Of a DNA stretch of 64,000 bases, positions 11,999-22,946 are shown one piece after another; the stretch's first letter is position 1, and each line of letters opens with the position of its first letter. The notes below the pieces were generated by a model, which worked only from the letters and a program-made list of their open reading frames with translations, ran no database searches and had not been told where the DNA came from. The position numbers were made by a program, and so were the translations under genes. This DNA comes from Stachybotrys elegans (taxonomy: Eukaryota; Ascomycota; Sordariomycetes; Hypocreales; Stachybotryaceae), in contig JAGPNK010000016.1 in NCBI GenBank assembly GCA_020746835.1, positions 62,001 through 126,000 on the forward strand, given 5' to 3'.

Positions 11999-13850
11999 CC
12001 CACGAGTACGTATCAGCGTTGCCTACTAAGTAGGAGAAGAGAGAGGGGGGGGGGGCGGTTCGCCAGTTGTCGCCAGGTGTTTGTCATGGAGATAAAATTT
12101 CTGCTCTCTTACCAACGCCGGCGTACAAGATGCAAGTAGGCGCTTCGGCCATTTGATTGAGGACATCGTGTGCAACAACAGCCGACTGGCAAAGCTGCGT
12201 AAACGCCAATACACCATGATAGAGTAGGTGCGTGTAGTGGGGAAATGGCCAGGTGAATGTGTAGCATAGAAATCGTTGACTCGCCTGCTGGGTATGCCTT
12301 CCATCCAACGCAGAGACGCTTCGTCGTTGTCACGTTCTTGGGACTTGCGCTTGACGGACTTGACCGGAGTGAACGGAGTGGGAGACATGGTAGGTGGCGG
12401 TGCGATGCATCATCGTCCAAACAACGCTCTGACTCATCGATAAAGGTGACCAGTGCGGCAAGGCGATGAATGAGTCGTCGTGTATTTTTCCATTCCATAC
12501 GTTCCATTGTCAACACTAAACCCTGTGACCATTGAAGACATTTCCCCTACTTACGAAACTCCATTTCGTGACCGGCACCATAAAGAATTATGTTGGTGTA
12601 CAACAGTGCCAGAAACCACACCATACGAAACAGAAGGCATCGCCATTCACAACGGATCCCGAGCATGATTGCCAAGGTCAGTCTGGTGAGGCTGCCACCC
12701 ATCTACCCATTGTCGAGGACGGCGTCGTCCGTATGGACAGTTGCGAGCTAAGTGGCCTGGTCGACGGCACTGGAATGTAATTATTAGTATGTGTATGCCA
12801 AGCCTTGCATAGCAGTATGTTACTTACATGGTAGCAGACCCTTGGAGGTCGTCTCCTTCCTGCCTGTCTCTGCGGACCGGGGGAGCCGGGGCAGCACTCG
12901 GGCCAAACGAGAAGTATTGAACGAGTTGCTAGTCACTATTTAGTTTTGCCGTCGTCGTAACGGGGTGTGATGATGACTCGATGGAGCGATATGTGCCTGG
13001 GTGCAGTGGTTAAATGGGAAACTGGGACTGATGGGGGATGCCAGGGAATAAACACTGGATGCGAAAGGAGGAGTGAGGCAATGCCGAACGATGAACATCA
13101 GACAAAGTTATTGGAATCGAACGGAGAACGGAATGAAGAACAAGAAATTGCTTACCGAGGTAGCCATCGTGAGAGAAAGTGCACCGAAAAGAGAATGGTG
13201 GTGGTATGCGAGAATGCCAGAGAGGAATGACAGACTGCACCGTACAAGTAGACGAGGATGGTGATGGTGCGGGAGATGTAGACGAAGAAGAAATTCAAAA
13301 TGGTAGGCTGAGCACGAGAAGTGTTTGAGGGAGAAAGATCGTAGGCGCGCTCACATAACCAGCCAACTGTAGTGCACAGCTTCCTCCCCCATGATTACAG
13401 CTACAGTGCACAGCTTCCTTCTCAATAATTTGGTGTTGCGACTGGAAGTAAGAGGTAGTCGAATAATGATGCAAGAGCGTCACCACAGAGCCTCCAGGGT
13501 ACCTGTCATGTGGGTCGCGCTAATGCAAGCGGATAGGTACCTGGTGGAAGAACTCAGACGAACCAGAAATATTTTTGTGAGGCTGCACAATCGAGTAGTG
13601 CGTTCGAAATAAAGATTGATACTCCGTACTCCGTACAAGGAGAAGCGTAAGCATGGACGGAAAATGGGATACATACTGGATCGGAAAACATGTGATTCGG
13701 AGCGTACCTGCTCCGCTCGGTGGCCGATTGTACTGCGAGAAACTGGGAGTCGGCAAGAGAGGTGGGTCGTCGTTTGAAGATGGTACGTTTGCCTGCAGTG
13801 AGAACAAACAGGAAGGAACGCACCAACCTATCCAGTGTGCCAAGTAGTAT
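11999..13850. other. No confidently recognised gene
   Basis: Several frames of 60-135 codons overlap here on both strands (for example 12026-12388 and 12109-12516 on the minus strand), but none shows a known domain or a coherent exon chain. A short direct repeat (AGTGCACAGCTTCCT and ACAGTGCACAGCTTCCTT) lies near 13370-13420. A GTACTCCGTAC-type palindromic motif near 13625 resembles intergenic sequence in many filamentous fungi. Confidence 0.35.
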
Positions 13851-14084
13851 GTAGGCCCCCTCAGAAGGCGACCAAAGGATTGGCTCGGTTATGGGCGCTA
13901 TCAATTGGCGAGCTTTGACAGAAAAGGTTGTTGTTATGGCAGACCGGGCGTGTGCCTGGATCCCCGCAAACTTTGTCCCAATGGTCGAGAGACAGGTCGC
14001 GAGAACATGGCAAGCAAAAGGAGCTTTGCACGGTACAACGCCGAGAGTTTTGCCAACCAAACGCGATTCCTGGCTGCAGGTTAG

Positions 14085-14410
14085 ACGAGCCTTCCCCTCC
14101 AGCCATTTCCACCCTGAACGCCCAGACCGGGGGGACGTGGGACTTCCCGTTCGTGTGCCCCAATGGGATACAGGCCAGCGACTTCGAGGAGGCCCCCTCA
14201 AGCGACAAAGACGATATCAGATCAGACCCTGGGGATACCCCAGGATGAGCGGGACGCCCTTTTCGCGTCCGCTGGCCACTGCTGTCCCGGGAGCTTCGCA
14301 CGGCCCACCATCGCTTGATTGGTGCGAAGAAGAACACCCTCGTGAGTGTTTCCCACCCGCATCGTGGATCCTGGCGCGACTAACATTTTCGCAGGACGCT
14401 TGGAACACCT
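14085..14410 (+). pseudogene. Rearranged copy C of the multicopy family
   Basis: This plus-strand relic reads ISTLNAQTGG, runs directly into the MWDF-type module (TWDFPFVCPNGIQASDFEEA, 14136-14226, without its Met), and then after a frame change reads LGIPQDERDALFASAGH. In copy D the sequence LNAQTAGMPQEERDTLL is continuous. Here the module therefore appears to sit inside the downstream exon, as if inserted or recombined. Start codon and uninterrupted frame are both missing. Confidence 0.5.
14136..14226 (+). repeat. Dispersed first-exon module, copy C
   Basis: Module copy without the initiating Met (Thr-Trp-Asp-Phe at its start); otherwise it closely matches copies A, B and D at the amino-acid level. 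Confidence 0.75.
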
Positions 14411-14689
14411 ACCGGCAGCGAGGATCCGGCTGAACCACTTCATGTCGTCTGGGAACAGGCTTTGTCTCGCGTCCGAGCCACCCTCCAGGCCGTCTTGGTC
14501 CAGGCCTTCCCTGATCGGGTTGCTTGGGTTCGATGCCAAGTGAGGATGCTGGCAGTGAGGATAACCGTCGTGAAGGCCAAGGAAAAGGTAAGAATGTGCC
14601 GTTTACCTCTCCCGTTGAAGAAGTCCTTACTGACAAGCCAGACCTGTCCTATAGCAAACAACCCTACCTGCTTGGTCAAGACCCTAAGG

Positions 14690-15200
14690 GCAACCTCCTT
14701 CGCCGACCCCCACGCCCCTCCGATGACCGTGGCTGGGTTGCTGGCTGCCTTGAATGCTCAGACTGCAGGGATGCCTCAGGAAGAGCGGGACACCCTTCTC
14801 GTGTCCGCCGGCCTCGCGAGCACCACTCCTACTCCCCGGAGCTCGGTCCAAGAATACTACCAGTGGTGACAAGCACCGCCTGTCTCCGGACCCAGACAGA
14901 GCACCGTATGGGACAACACCCGAGAAGCGACGAAAGATCGAAGGCTTCCCCCCGTACGAATCCCCCCCAGAGTACCGGCCCAAGAGGCTAAGAGACTTTG
15001 ATGCCTGGGTAGAGAAGTGTGGATTGGAGCTTACTCTAAGAGACAGGAGGATTGCGGAATCTATTAGGACCAGCCTGTGTGTCCCGGGAGGAGCTGCCAC
15101 TCGACGTGACGCGTCCGCCCCAAGCCCTCAGGTTGGTGCATCGGACCCTACCTGGGAGATCCGATGGGGGAAAATACAGAGGCAGAGGGCCCTTTATATT
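14690..15200 (+). pseudogene. Copy D of the multicopy family, downstream exons
   Basis: The frame reads LLAALNAQTAGMPQEERDTL, then needs a switch. A putative 52-nt intron (GTGTCC..CCAAG, about 14791-14842) restores it to NTTSGDKHRLSPDPD and the conserved block LRDFDAWVEKCGLELTLRD. That block aligns with copy B on the opposite strand. The sequence continues to the next MWDF module at 15201. No first exon is visible immediately upstream, so this copy is 5'-truncated or fused. Function unknown. Confidence 0.45.
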
Positions 15201-15309
15201 ATGTGGGATTTCCTGTTCGTGTGCCCCAATGGGATACAGACCAGTGGCTTTGAAGAGGCCCCCTCTGATGATAAAGACGATATTAGATCAATAGATGACA
15301 GTTGGTGAG
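15201..15309 (+). repeat. Dispersed first-exon module, copy D
   Basis: ATG at 15201, encoding MWDFLFVCPNGIQTSGFEEA and an acidic tail ending DDSW, directly followed by a plausible donor (TG/GTGAGA). No downstream exon of the family follows. The copy is flanked by near-identical direct repeats of 28-30 bp at 15166-15195 and 15328-15355 (core AAATACAGAGGCAGAG). Confidence 0.75.
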
Positions 15310-15715
15310 AAAATTCGATTGACCAACGGGGGAAATACAGAGGCAGAGGCCCTTTTCATGCTACATTACTTTTACCGGCGATCACTGGACCTGGGGCCAA
15401 CTTGTTTTTACTTTGGCCGTGCGGCTAGCCAGTTGAGAAAGGGTCATTATGTAATTGGGCTCTACGGGGTACTAGTTAGAAAGGAAACCATCCATCATCA
15501 CAACCTCTTCTTCACAGTTCGGAATACAGTACACACATACGCTATTAGCACTGTGTGGTACCCACTGTCATGGGCCTGCGCACAGTGTTGGTTGCCCCAC
15601 AGCTCCAGTCAATAAACGCGGTCGGTTTTCTGCGACGCGTCTGCCAGTTGAAGTGCGTTTTAAAATCTTCCGCCCTGCTGAAGCTGCCAGCTTCCTCTCC
15701 GCCGAACTGCACAAC

Positions 15716-18212
15716 ATGGAGACCTCGTTCCGCGAGGGTAGCAGCAAACGCCCCATAGATCCGTCCAAGCCGTTCAAGGGCATCATCGCTTGTTGCACCG
15801 GCATCCCGCATGAAGAGCGAGTACGTGCCTTGACGCCACCATCACCAACTACCCCTCCTGGCCACCCTCGTCGATGGTGCTGAAGCTGACTACTCGCAGA
15901 TTGAGCTTGCCGACAAGATAGCAGAGCTTGGTGGCGTCCACAAATACGACCTCACCCCCGAAGTCACCCACCTCTTTGTCAACGGTTACAACACCAACAA
16001 GTATCGCCATGTTGCCTCCGAACGTCCCGATATCAAGGCCATGGACGCCCAATGGGTCGAAGCCGTGCGAGAGCTATGGAAGCATGACGACGAAATCGAC
16101 TTCGATGCCCTCGAGGCCCAGTACACCTTGAAACCTCTCGAGACGAGCGGAGAACGATCCACTAGCCAGCCCAACTCTCCTCCCACGCGAGGCGCCCTTC
16201 AGATATGCCTGACCAACTTTGGACGACAGCGAAACGAAATCGCCGACACAATTGTTGCCAACGGAGGAAAGCACACCGCCGATTTCACGCGACAATGCAC
16301 CCACTTGATCGTCAACGAGCCCGAGGGCAAAAAGTATGCCGCCGCCAAGACGTGGAACATATATACCGTTACCTTGGATTGGCTACTGCAGAGCATTGAG
16401 CGCGGCATGATCCTCGACGAAACGAAATTCGACCCCCTGCTTCCCCCAGACCAACAAGGCAAAGGTGCATGGACCAAGCGAGTGGCCTCGGCTAAGCGGT
16501 CTCGCTCTGAGGCTTCCCTGGTGTCGGAAGATGGTCCAAGGAAACTAAGCAAGACTGCCAGCTTGAAGCTTCGATCGCAAGGACAAACCATCTGGGGAGA
16601 TATCCTCGCAAAGCCGGCACCCAAGGAGACACTGGCCGATTCCTGCTCCGACGATCCTTCCGTCTCACGCGAAGCCCAGCAGCGGCCCTCCGAACCCGTC
16701 CAACAAGACCGAGGCATATTTGGCGACTGTGTCTTTCGAATTCACGGCTTCAATGCCCCTCGAACTGCTGTTCTCGAGCAAACTATAGCCTCCCTCGGGG
16801 GACTCTTGTCGCCGTCCATTGACGACGCAGCTTTACGTCCTGCCCCGCGAGAGCCTTTCCATCGCTTTCTCATTGTTCCGCAGAACTCCCAGCCCGATAC
16901 ACATCCACAGACGACCCACGAAAACCTCTACATCATCACCGAGTTCTACATTGAGCAGTGTTTACACAAGAAGCGATTCCATCATCCAAACGATCATGTT
17001 CTTGGACGTCCATTCCCGCGGTTCCCCATCCCAGGATTCGATTCGCTGCGCATCTGCAAGGCCGTCTTTACCGGTATCGAGTTGAGCCAAGTGGGAAGAG
17101 CTGTGACGCAGCTGGGTGGTCGGTTCCAAGACGAGCTCCACAAAGAGACGAGTGTTATGGTGTGCGAGTCACTCAAGGGCATGCGTGAGGACAAGTTGAA
17201 GTTCGCATTGCTATGGGGAATACCGATTGTATCAGCAGACTGGCTTTGGGAGTGCATATCGACTGGGTACAACGTCCCAGTGGAGGATTTTATATACCCC
17301 GAGCTCAAGAAACACTACCAAGCAAAGGACACGCGCAAACCCAAGGGGGCGATGAAGCACATATCGAACATATTTACAGACGCAGACGCCGAGTTACCAA
17401 GCACAGATCAACCGAAGCCTCCCGCCGGGGCTGGTGTCGACACAACGGCCTTCGAGGCGACCAAGCAGAAACCGCAGCCGAGGCCAATGGCTCAGCAGGA
17501 CTCGACAATATCGGCCGAGTTCTTCACGCCACCTACACACCGGGTGAACAGTGCCCCTTCGCACCTGGACAAACCTGCCACCAGTGAAGTCATGTCACCG
17601 CCAAAGCCAATCTTCACACGGGAAACCACAGTGCCCAAGCGCACAGAATCCGAGCCGTTTCCCAAGTCGGCTGCTGTCGACGCAAAGCAGCCAGACCGCC
17701 TACCATCTGCTCCCCCGACCATTCATCAGGACGCCGAATCTCGAGGGACGGAGGAGAAACGAAAGGCCGAGGAGGACCAGAAGCGAGCCAAGGACGCCGA
17801 ACGACAAGCGCTCACGTCTAAAATCACCAGCCTCATCCACTCCACCACGGAAGGTGCTGTGGTTCAGGAAGAGGATGCATCAAAGACGGTTCCCCGACCG
17901 CGCCGGCGTCAAATCCTCGGTCGCGCCATCAGCAACGTGTCCAACGGCAGTAGCATTGCCAGTGTTGACGCTAGCAAATCCAACATTGACACACCACGCC
18001 CAGCAGAGATTGCCGACAGCGAGGACGAGGATGCTCAACCCCCGGCCACGCAGCTGGGGTACTCGGATCCGGAGGCGCAAGAGTACAAGGCGGCGCTGCT
18101 GAGCCGCATGATGGGGGAGAATGGCGAGATAAAGAGCATGGGATCAACGGCACCACGGCGCAGCATCAGCATGGGAGAGATCAGCGGCCCACGAGTTTTG
18201 CGAAAACGTTAA
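15716..18212 (+). CDS. dpb11: Four-BRCT replication/checkpoint protein (Dpb11/Rad4/TopBP1 family)
   Basis: Nuclear scaffold that in this family links replication initiation and DNA-damage checkpoint signalling through phosphopeptide-binding BRCT domains. Exon 1 is 15716-15820 (METSFREGSSKRP..), the intron 15821-15899 (GTACGT..CGCAG) and exon 2 15900-18212; the product is about 805 residues. BRCT1 starts at FKGIIACCTGIPHEER and ends near DAQWVEAVRELW. BRCT2 starts at about residue 130 (LQICLTNFGRQRNEIADTIV). BRCT3 starts at FGDCVFRIHGFNAPRT and BRCT4 at LRICKAVFTGIELSQVGRAV, ending with SADWLWECIS. The BRCT pairing and spacing fit Dpb11/Rad4. The C-terminal 300 residues are disordered, charged and S/T-rich, as is usual in these orthologues. 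Confidence 0.9.
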
Positions 18213-18548
18213 TGATTGAACGAGGTTATAGTGCAGGAGTTGGTGGGATGATGATGATGGCGATGCATCTGGAAGGAGTTTTGTTACTTTAACCCGCACA
18301 TGTTAGTACCCATATGGCCGGCCAAATAATGTTCACCGCAATTACAGTTGCAATTAATCTGACGCGTCCTGCCTGTGACTATGACGCAAGACTTGACGGG
18401 CGCCATTGCTTCAAAATGCATACTTGCATCATCCATCCCACAAGGCTAGTGATGAAATATCAGCATCATCCATTCTCATGGGCCATGTATATATTGACCG
18501 CGTCAAACTCAGCATCGATGCTCTGTAGCATCACTTTCTGCCGTGACT

Positions 18549-20336
18549 ATGGCTGGCCGAGAGAATTACCAGGAGCCGCGATGGTGGAAAGAGGCCATTG
18601 TTTACCAAATTTACCCGTCCTCCTTCCAGTCGCACGCGGGCAACAAGTCAGGCTGGGGCTCGGTCAAAGGCATCACATCCAGGCTCGACTACCTGAAGGA
18701 TCTCGGCATTGACACGCTATGGTCCTCGCCAATCTGCAAATCGCCCCAGGTCGACATGGGCTACGACATAGAGGACTACAAGGACATTGACCCGTGCTAC
18801 GGCACTCTGGAGGACGTGGATGAGCTCATCGCGCAGCTCCATAAGCGGGACATGAGGCTGATTGTCGATATCGTGGTGAACCACACCAGCGACGGCCATC
18901 CCTGGTTCCGGGATAGCCGTCGCAGCAAGACGAGCGCCAAGCGCGATTGGTATATATGGAGGCCTCCAAAGTACATCAACGACGATGGCATACCCGAGCC
19001 GCCAAACAACTGGGCGCAGATTCTGGGAGAGGGCAATTCGGCCTGGAACTACGATGTTGAAACGGGAGAGTTCTACCTTGCGTTGTTCACGCCCGAGCAG
19101 CCCGACCTGAACTGGGAGAACCCCGATGTGCGCGCCGCCGTCTGGGATGTGATGCACTTCTAGCTAGAGCGCGGCGCCTCGGGCTTCCGGCTCGACGTCA
19201 TCAACCTCATCTCCAAAGACCCGGCGTACCCAGATGCGCCCGAGGTTCTCGATCCTGGCCACAAGTACCAGCCCGGCTTCAGGTACTTCGTCAACGGCCC
19301 GAAGCTGCACGACTACCTCCGCGAGATGAACCGCGAGGTGCTGGCTAAATACGACACCATGACCGTAGGGGAGATGCCCGGCGTGAAAGATGAGACGGAG
19401 ATTCTGCGGGCGGTCGGGTCCAAAGCGGAGTCGCTCAACATGATCTTCATCTTCGAGTGGGTAGACATTGACAGCTCCCACGTGCGGATGAGCTTGAAGG
19501 AGTGGACGGTTCGGGATCTGAAGCGCATCCTCACGCGGTGGCAGAGGACCATGATTGACAACGATGGGTGGAACGCCATCTTCTTTGAGAACCACGATAA
19601 CCCGCGCTCCGTATCGCGATACACGGACGACAGCGACGAATGGAGAGAGAAAGGAGCCAAGCTGCTGGCGCTGATGCAGACAACGCTCGGCGGCACGCTC
19701 TTCGTCTACCAAGGCCAGGAAATCGGCATGCGCAACGCCCCCAAGACGTGGCCGATTGACGAGTTCAAAGACATCGAGACCATCAACTACTGGCGGAAGA
19801 TGCAGTCGCTCTACCCAGGCAAGCAGGCCGAGGCGCGGCGCGTCATCGACGCCAAGGCGAGGGACCACTCGCGGACGCCGATGCAGTGGAGCAGCGCGCC
19901 CAACGCCGGCTTCTGCGACGAGGACGTCACGCCCTGGATGAGGGTCATGGACGACTACGCGGCCGTCAACGTCGAGGCGCAGCGAGGCGCCCGGTCCGAG
20001 GAGGAGCTCTCGACGTGGCAGTTTTGGCAGCGGGGGCTGCGCGACCGCCTCCGGCACAGGGAGGTGTTTGTGTACGGGGACTTTGAGGAGCTCGCGCCGG
20101 ACCACGCGTCCATCTACGCGTACTATCGTATGAGCGAGGACGCGGAGAAGTGGCTCGTCGTGCTGAACTTCTCGGGGGAGGAGCAGGCGTGGGATCTTCC
20201 TCGGGACGCCGACGTGGAGTTTTGGGCGTGCGGTACGTATGTCAAGGGGAGGCCGGACAAGCCGCTCAGCGGTGGGTTGAGGCTCAAGCCATGGGAGGGC
20301 GTGCTTGGGAAGATGAAGGCTCCTAGTTGTAGATAG
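18549..20336 (+). pseudogene. GH13 alpha-glucosidase (maltase type) interrupted by one in-frame TAG
   Basis: Intracellular-type alpha-1,4-glucosidase: no signal peptide, starting MAGRENYQEPRWWKEAIVYQ. The frame is 595 codons without introns, normal for fungal maltases, but codon 205 (19161-19163) is TAG where the family has Trp (context MHF-stop-LERGASGFRLD). Everything after it remains in frame and well conserved. GH13 region I is DIVVNHTSD, the nucleophile is D216 in GFRLDVIN, the acid/base E275 in TVGEMPG, and region IV is ENHDNPR. The stop therefore removes all catalytic residues. A single G-to-A change explains it. Recent inactivation, sequencing error or stop readthrough (the stop is followed by CTA) are the alternatives. 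The true end is also TAG. Confidence 0.88.
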
Positions 20337-20545
20337 GAGGTGCTATCCTCGGTTCTCATGGCGTCGGTTGAGGTGTGTACTGGCATTAGTATCAAGATCT
20401 CGGAGGAGGATATCCATGGTGAACTTATATTTACTTACCTAGGGAGGTCGCCTACCTATATTATCCTCAGAAAGAAACGCTCATCCAGTTGTGTTCTTAT
20501 TAGACAAGGTGAATAGAAGGACACAAGAAACAAAGAAATGGGAAA

Positions 20546-20885
20546 GAAAAAAAAATTGTGCACATTGAAGCAAGCACCCAGTGTACTTAGTAGTTGATGG
20601 GGCGGCCTGGCCTGCTCTCCGCGGCCTGCAGTGCCTGCTCCGGGCGGCCAGGCCACTGTGGACTCACTTTTCTCAGCGGCAGGGCTGCGTTCTGCCGAGG
20701 CGGCCACACATGAAGACACATTATCATGGGGCACACGGAGTGATTCGAACAGCGGCTTCGCAAAGCCGCGTCTCTTGTCCACGTTCGCGTTAACCACTGA
20801 GGCACTGAATGCTTGCTTCTATTGATTGCGGATTCATTAAGTCAATAGATATGCGATGAGCTTCTGCTAAGCTGCATTCTCTAGA
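20546..20885 (-). repeat. tRNA-derived SINE-like element, copy 1
   Basis: On the minus strand this unit contains a tRNA-like head: an A-box-like GCCTCAGTGGTTAACGC (20787-20803) and a B-box-like GTTCGAATC (20742-20750), spaced as in a pol III tRNA promoter. A body ending CTTGCTTCAATGTGCACAAT then runs into a T-rich tail at 20555-20546. The head contains a GCGGCTT/AAGCCGC stem like an anticodon arm. Copies 2 and 3 share the head, the 3' motif and about 60 bp on the 5' side. It is not a functional tRNA gene because the acceptor stem does not close. Confidence 0.65.
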
Positions 20886-21149
20886 GCCTATCTTGCCTTG
20901 TCACAGAATCCATTGTTTGCATAGGCCAGCGTCCGGAACCCGAGTTCTTAGTAGCATGAAGGAGAGAACAAGAGAGGCAATAAAGAAAAGAGAAGGGTAG
21001 CTTCCTTATGCCCGTTTACCAAACTATTCTAGGGCCAGGGGCGGCTAAAGTATTATATATAGGCACAGCTATTATTAGCTGTCTTGCTATCTATATGGGA
21101 TAAGGACTTCTCAAGGTAAAAAGTTAGATAATTAAACACTAGCAAACCA

Positions 21150-21432
21150 AAAAGAAAATTGGGCCCGTTGAAGCATTACCCAGTACATTTTTGTCTGGTT
21201 CATGTGAAATTCCTTTTTATATACAGTGCCGGCATCTAGCCACCTGTTTGTAGAGGCCCCATAAAGGCACATTATCATGGGGCACCCGAGTTGAATTGAA
21301 CACCGGCACTGTAGATACTTTGTCATTCACGTTAACCACTGCGGCACTAGATGCTTGCTTCTGTTGTTTGCAGCTTGGTCAGATCAAATTATACAGGATG
21401 AGCTTCCGGTTCTAGGAAATCACTTTCTCTAA
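21150..21432 (-). repeat. tRNA-derived SINE-like element, copy 2
   Basis: Diverged copy in the same orientation. The A-box region at 21328-21344 matches (GTGGTTAACG); the B-box is decayed (GTTCAATTC). The 3' motif GCTTCAACGGGCCCAAT is followed by a T-rich tail at about 21160. Its 5' end abuts the tail of copy 3, giving a near-tandem arrangement. Confidence 0.6.
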
Positions 21433-21436
21433 CAGA

Positions 21437-21740
21437 TAAAAAAAATTGCGCGCGTTGAAGCAAATGCTCGGTTAACTTTTGTCATCTATTCTATAGTATG
21501 ACTGCCTCAGCTCGAGGTCTGGTTAATCTTCCGGCGTAGATTCAATCTACCACATCATGAAGGCACGTTATCATGTGTTTCGTCGGAATCGAACTCTGCC
21601 TCAGGCAAGTTTTGTTCTCTGCGTTAACCACTGAGCCATTTGCTTCTGTTGTTTTCTGCTCAGTTGAAATCAATCGATATGCAGTGAGCATCTGGTGTGC
21701 TGCGGATGCTCTGGGAATCAATTTCTCTCCTTTTTCTCTG
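21437..21740 (-). repeat. tRNA-derived SINE-like element, copy 3
   Basis: Same orientation as copies 1 and 2. It has an A-box-like GGCTCAGTGGTTAACGC (complement of 21621-21637), a canonical B-box GTTCGATTCC (complement of 21585-21594) and the 3' motif TTGCTTCAACGCGCGCAAT followed by a T-run at 21446-21439. Of the three it has the best preserved pol III-type boxes. Confidence 0.62.
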
Positions 21741-21786
21741 CGCATGAGGTTGCATCGCGAGTGAGTGTGGTGGTGGTGAGGCTCAA

Positions 21787-21865
21787 CGTGTGGAGGCGTC
21801 AGCACGCTTCCCCTCATTTATGGGTCAGCGCCTCCACACGCGACATCCGATCTTGGTGGATGTCT
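21787..21865. repeat. Two adjacent inverted repeats (potential hairpins)
   Basis: A perfect 12-bp inverted repeat, CGTGTGGAGGCG at 21787-21798 with its complement at 21829-21840 (30-nt loop). Immediately after it comes a 7-bp one, GACATCC/GGATGTC, at about 21843-21865. No gene lies here; the function is unknown. Confidence 0.5.
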
Positions 21866-22946
21866 GTGGGTTAGGTACTGATTTGGCAATTTAGCAAGAG
21901 GGGCAGCCTTGATCCTTGTCCAGCGATTGCTGTCGATCCTTTTCTCTAGTCGAAGACCCTTGATTGATATGTTCTGGCCCTCCTGAGCGTGACGTTTGGG
22001 TGTTGGCGCGAGTCATTCACGTCCACCATCTCTCGGTGCGGACGCCCTGTAGGGCCTTGTCGTGCCTTTCAGCGCCTGCACGCCACTCAGCAGCCACCAC
22101 AGGGCCTGGGCCAGCGGGTAGCGGGTCCATCCATTCCACAGCCTACCCGGGAATTTAAATGGGCAGTGCATGACACTCAGGACAAGTCTCACCATGACAG
22201 GAAGATAGCAGCGGTCGAGAGATTGACGATTTCTTAAAATACGCCCTCTGATTGAGCTAAATATCTATCTGGCGCTCGGGTGAAGAACATTGAAGCAAGG
22301 ACGTGATAAACTTAGTGGAAATAGAGTATCTCGGTGTCCAAACCAAGAAGGGGACATACATCCTTTGCAATGCACGCAAATATCCATCACCAACGGAAAG
22401 TTTAGTCGTGGAAGAAGGGATAATTGCAACATATCCCATGCTTGTGAGTATATACAGTGCCCCTCCCTGTCATGCCATACATTGCACCATTAGACACTGC
22501 TACTTCGTCAGTCAATACACCGAGACACGTTGGATTCGTAAAATTCACAATAGATATCCGTCATCGGCTTGAATCAAGGACATACCCAACACTGATGGCT
22601 GGACAAAGTATGGAAAAATAAAGAAAATAATAAAAATGAGGGAATGGAGATCAAAGAACAGGGTAAATGTGAATCATTTGCATAGTGCATTCTTGCAAGC
22701 TTGATAAGACCAACGCGGGACATGAGCCAAGTATACCACAATCAAGCGAGTCAGCCTTGACGAACAGTTTCGAGCAAATGACTCTCATTGCGGGTGATTG
22801 AGCATGTGGGAGTTTGTGACCATGATGAGATTCGCAATTGTCTATGCTAACTCACAGTCCTAATCCTAGACGCAGTACATATCCTTGTAGTAGCTACCAT
22901 TGTATCCCATAACCTCATACCAGCTCTGTTGTTCATTTCCATGAGC
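21866..22946. other. Intergenic, no gene recognised
   Basis: AT-leaning sequence between the SINE-like array and the 3' end of the MFS gene. The short frames show no domain or codon pattern of interest. Confidence 0.4.

Noticed and set aside
13554..14201. 215-codon minus-strand frame as a gene
   Set aside because: It overlaps the plus-strand copy C of the multicopy family and shows no domain, start context or exon continuation.
10632..15309. CRISPR-like array from the repeated ~100-bp units
   Set aside because: The copies are coding, unevenly spaced, in both orientations, and this is a fungal genome.
19164..20105. 313-codon minus-strand frame inside the GH13 gene
   Set aside because: Shadow of the GC-rich maltase frame; the plus strand has all GH13 motifs.
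20729..20820. A functional tRNA gene
   Set aside because: A- and B-box-like sequences are present, but the acceptor stem does not pair properly and the unit is repeated three times with a shared body and T tail, so a SINE-like element fits better.
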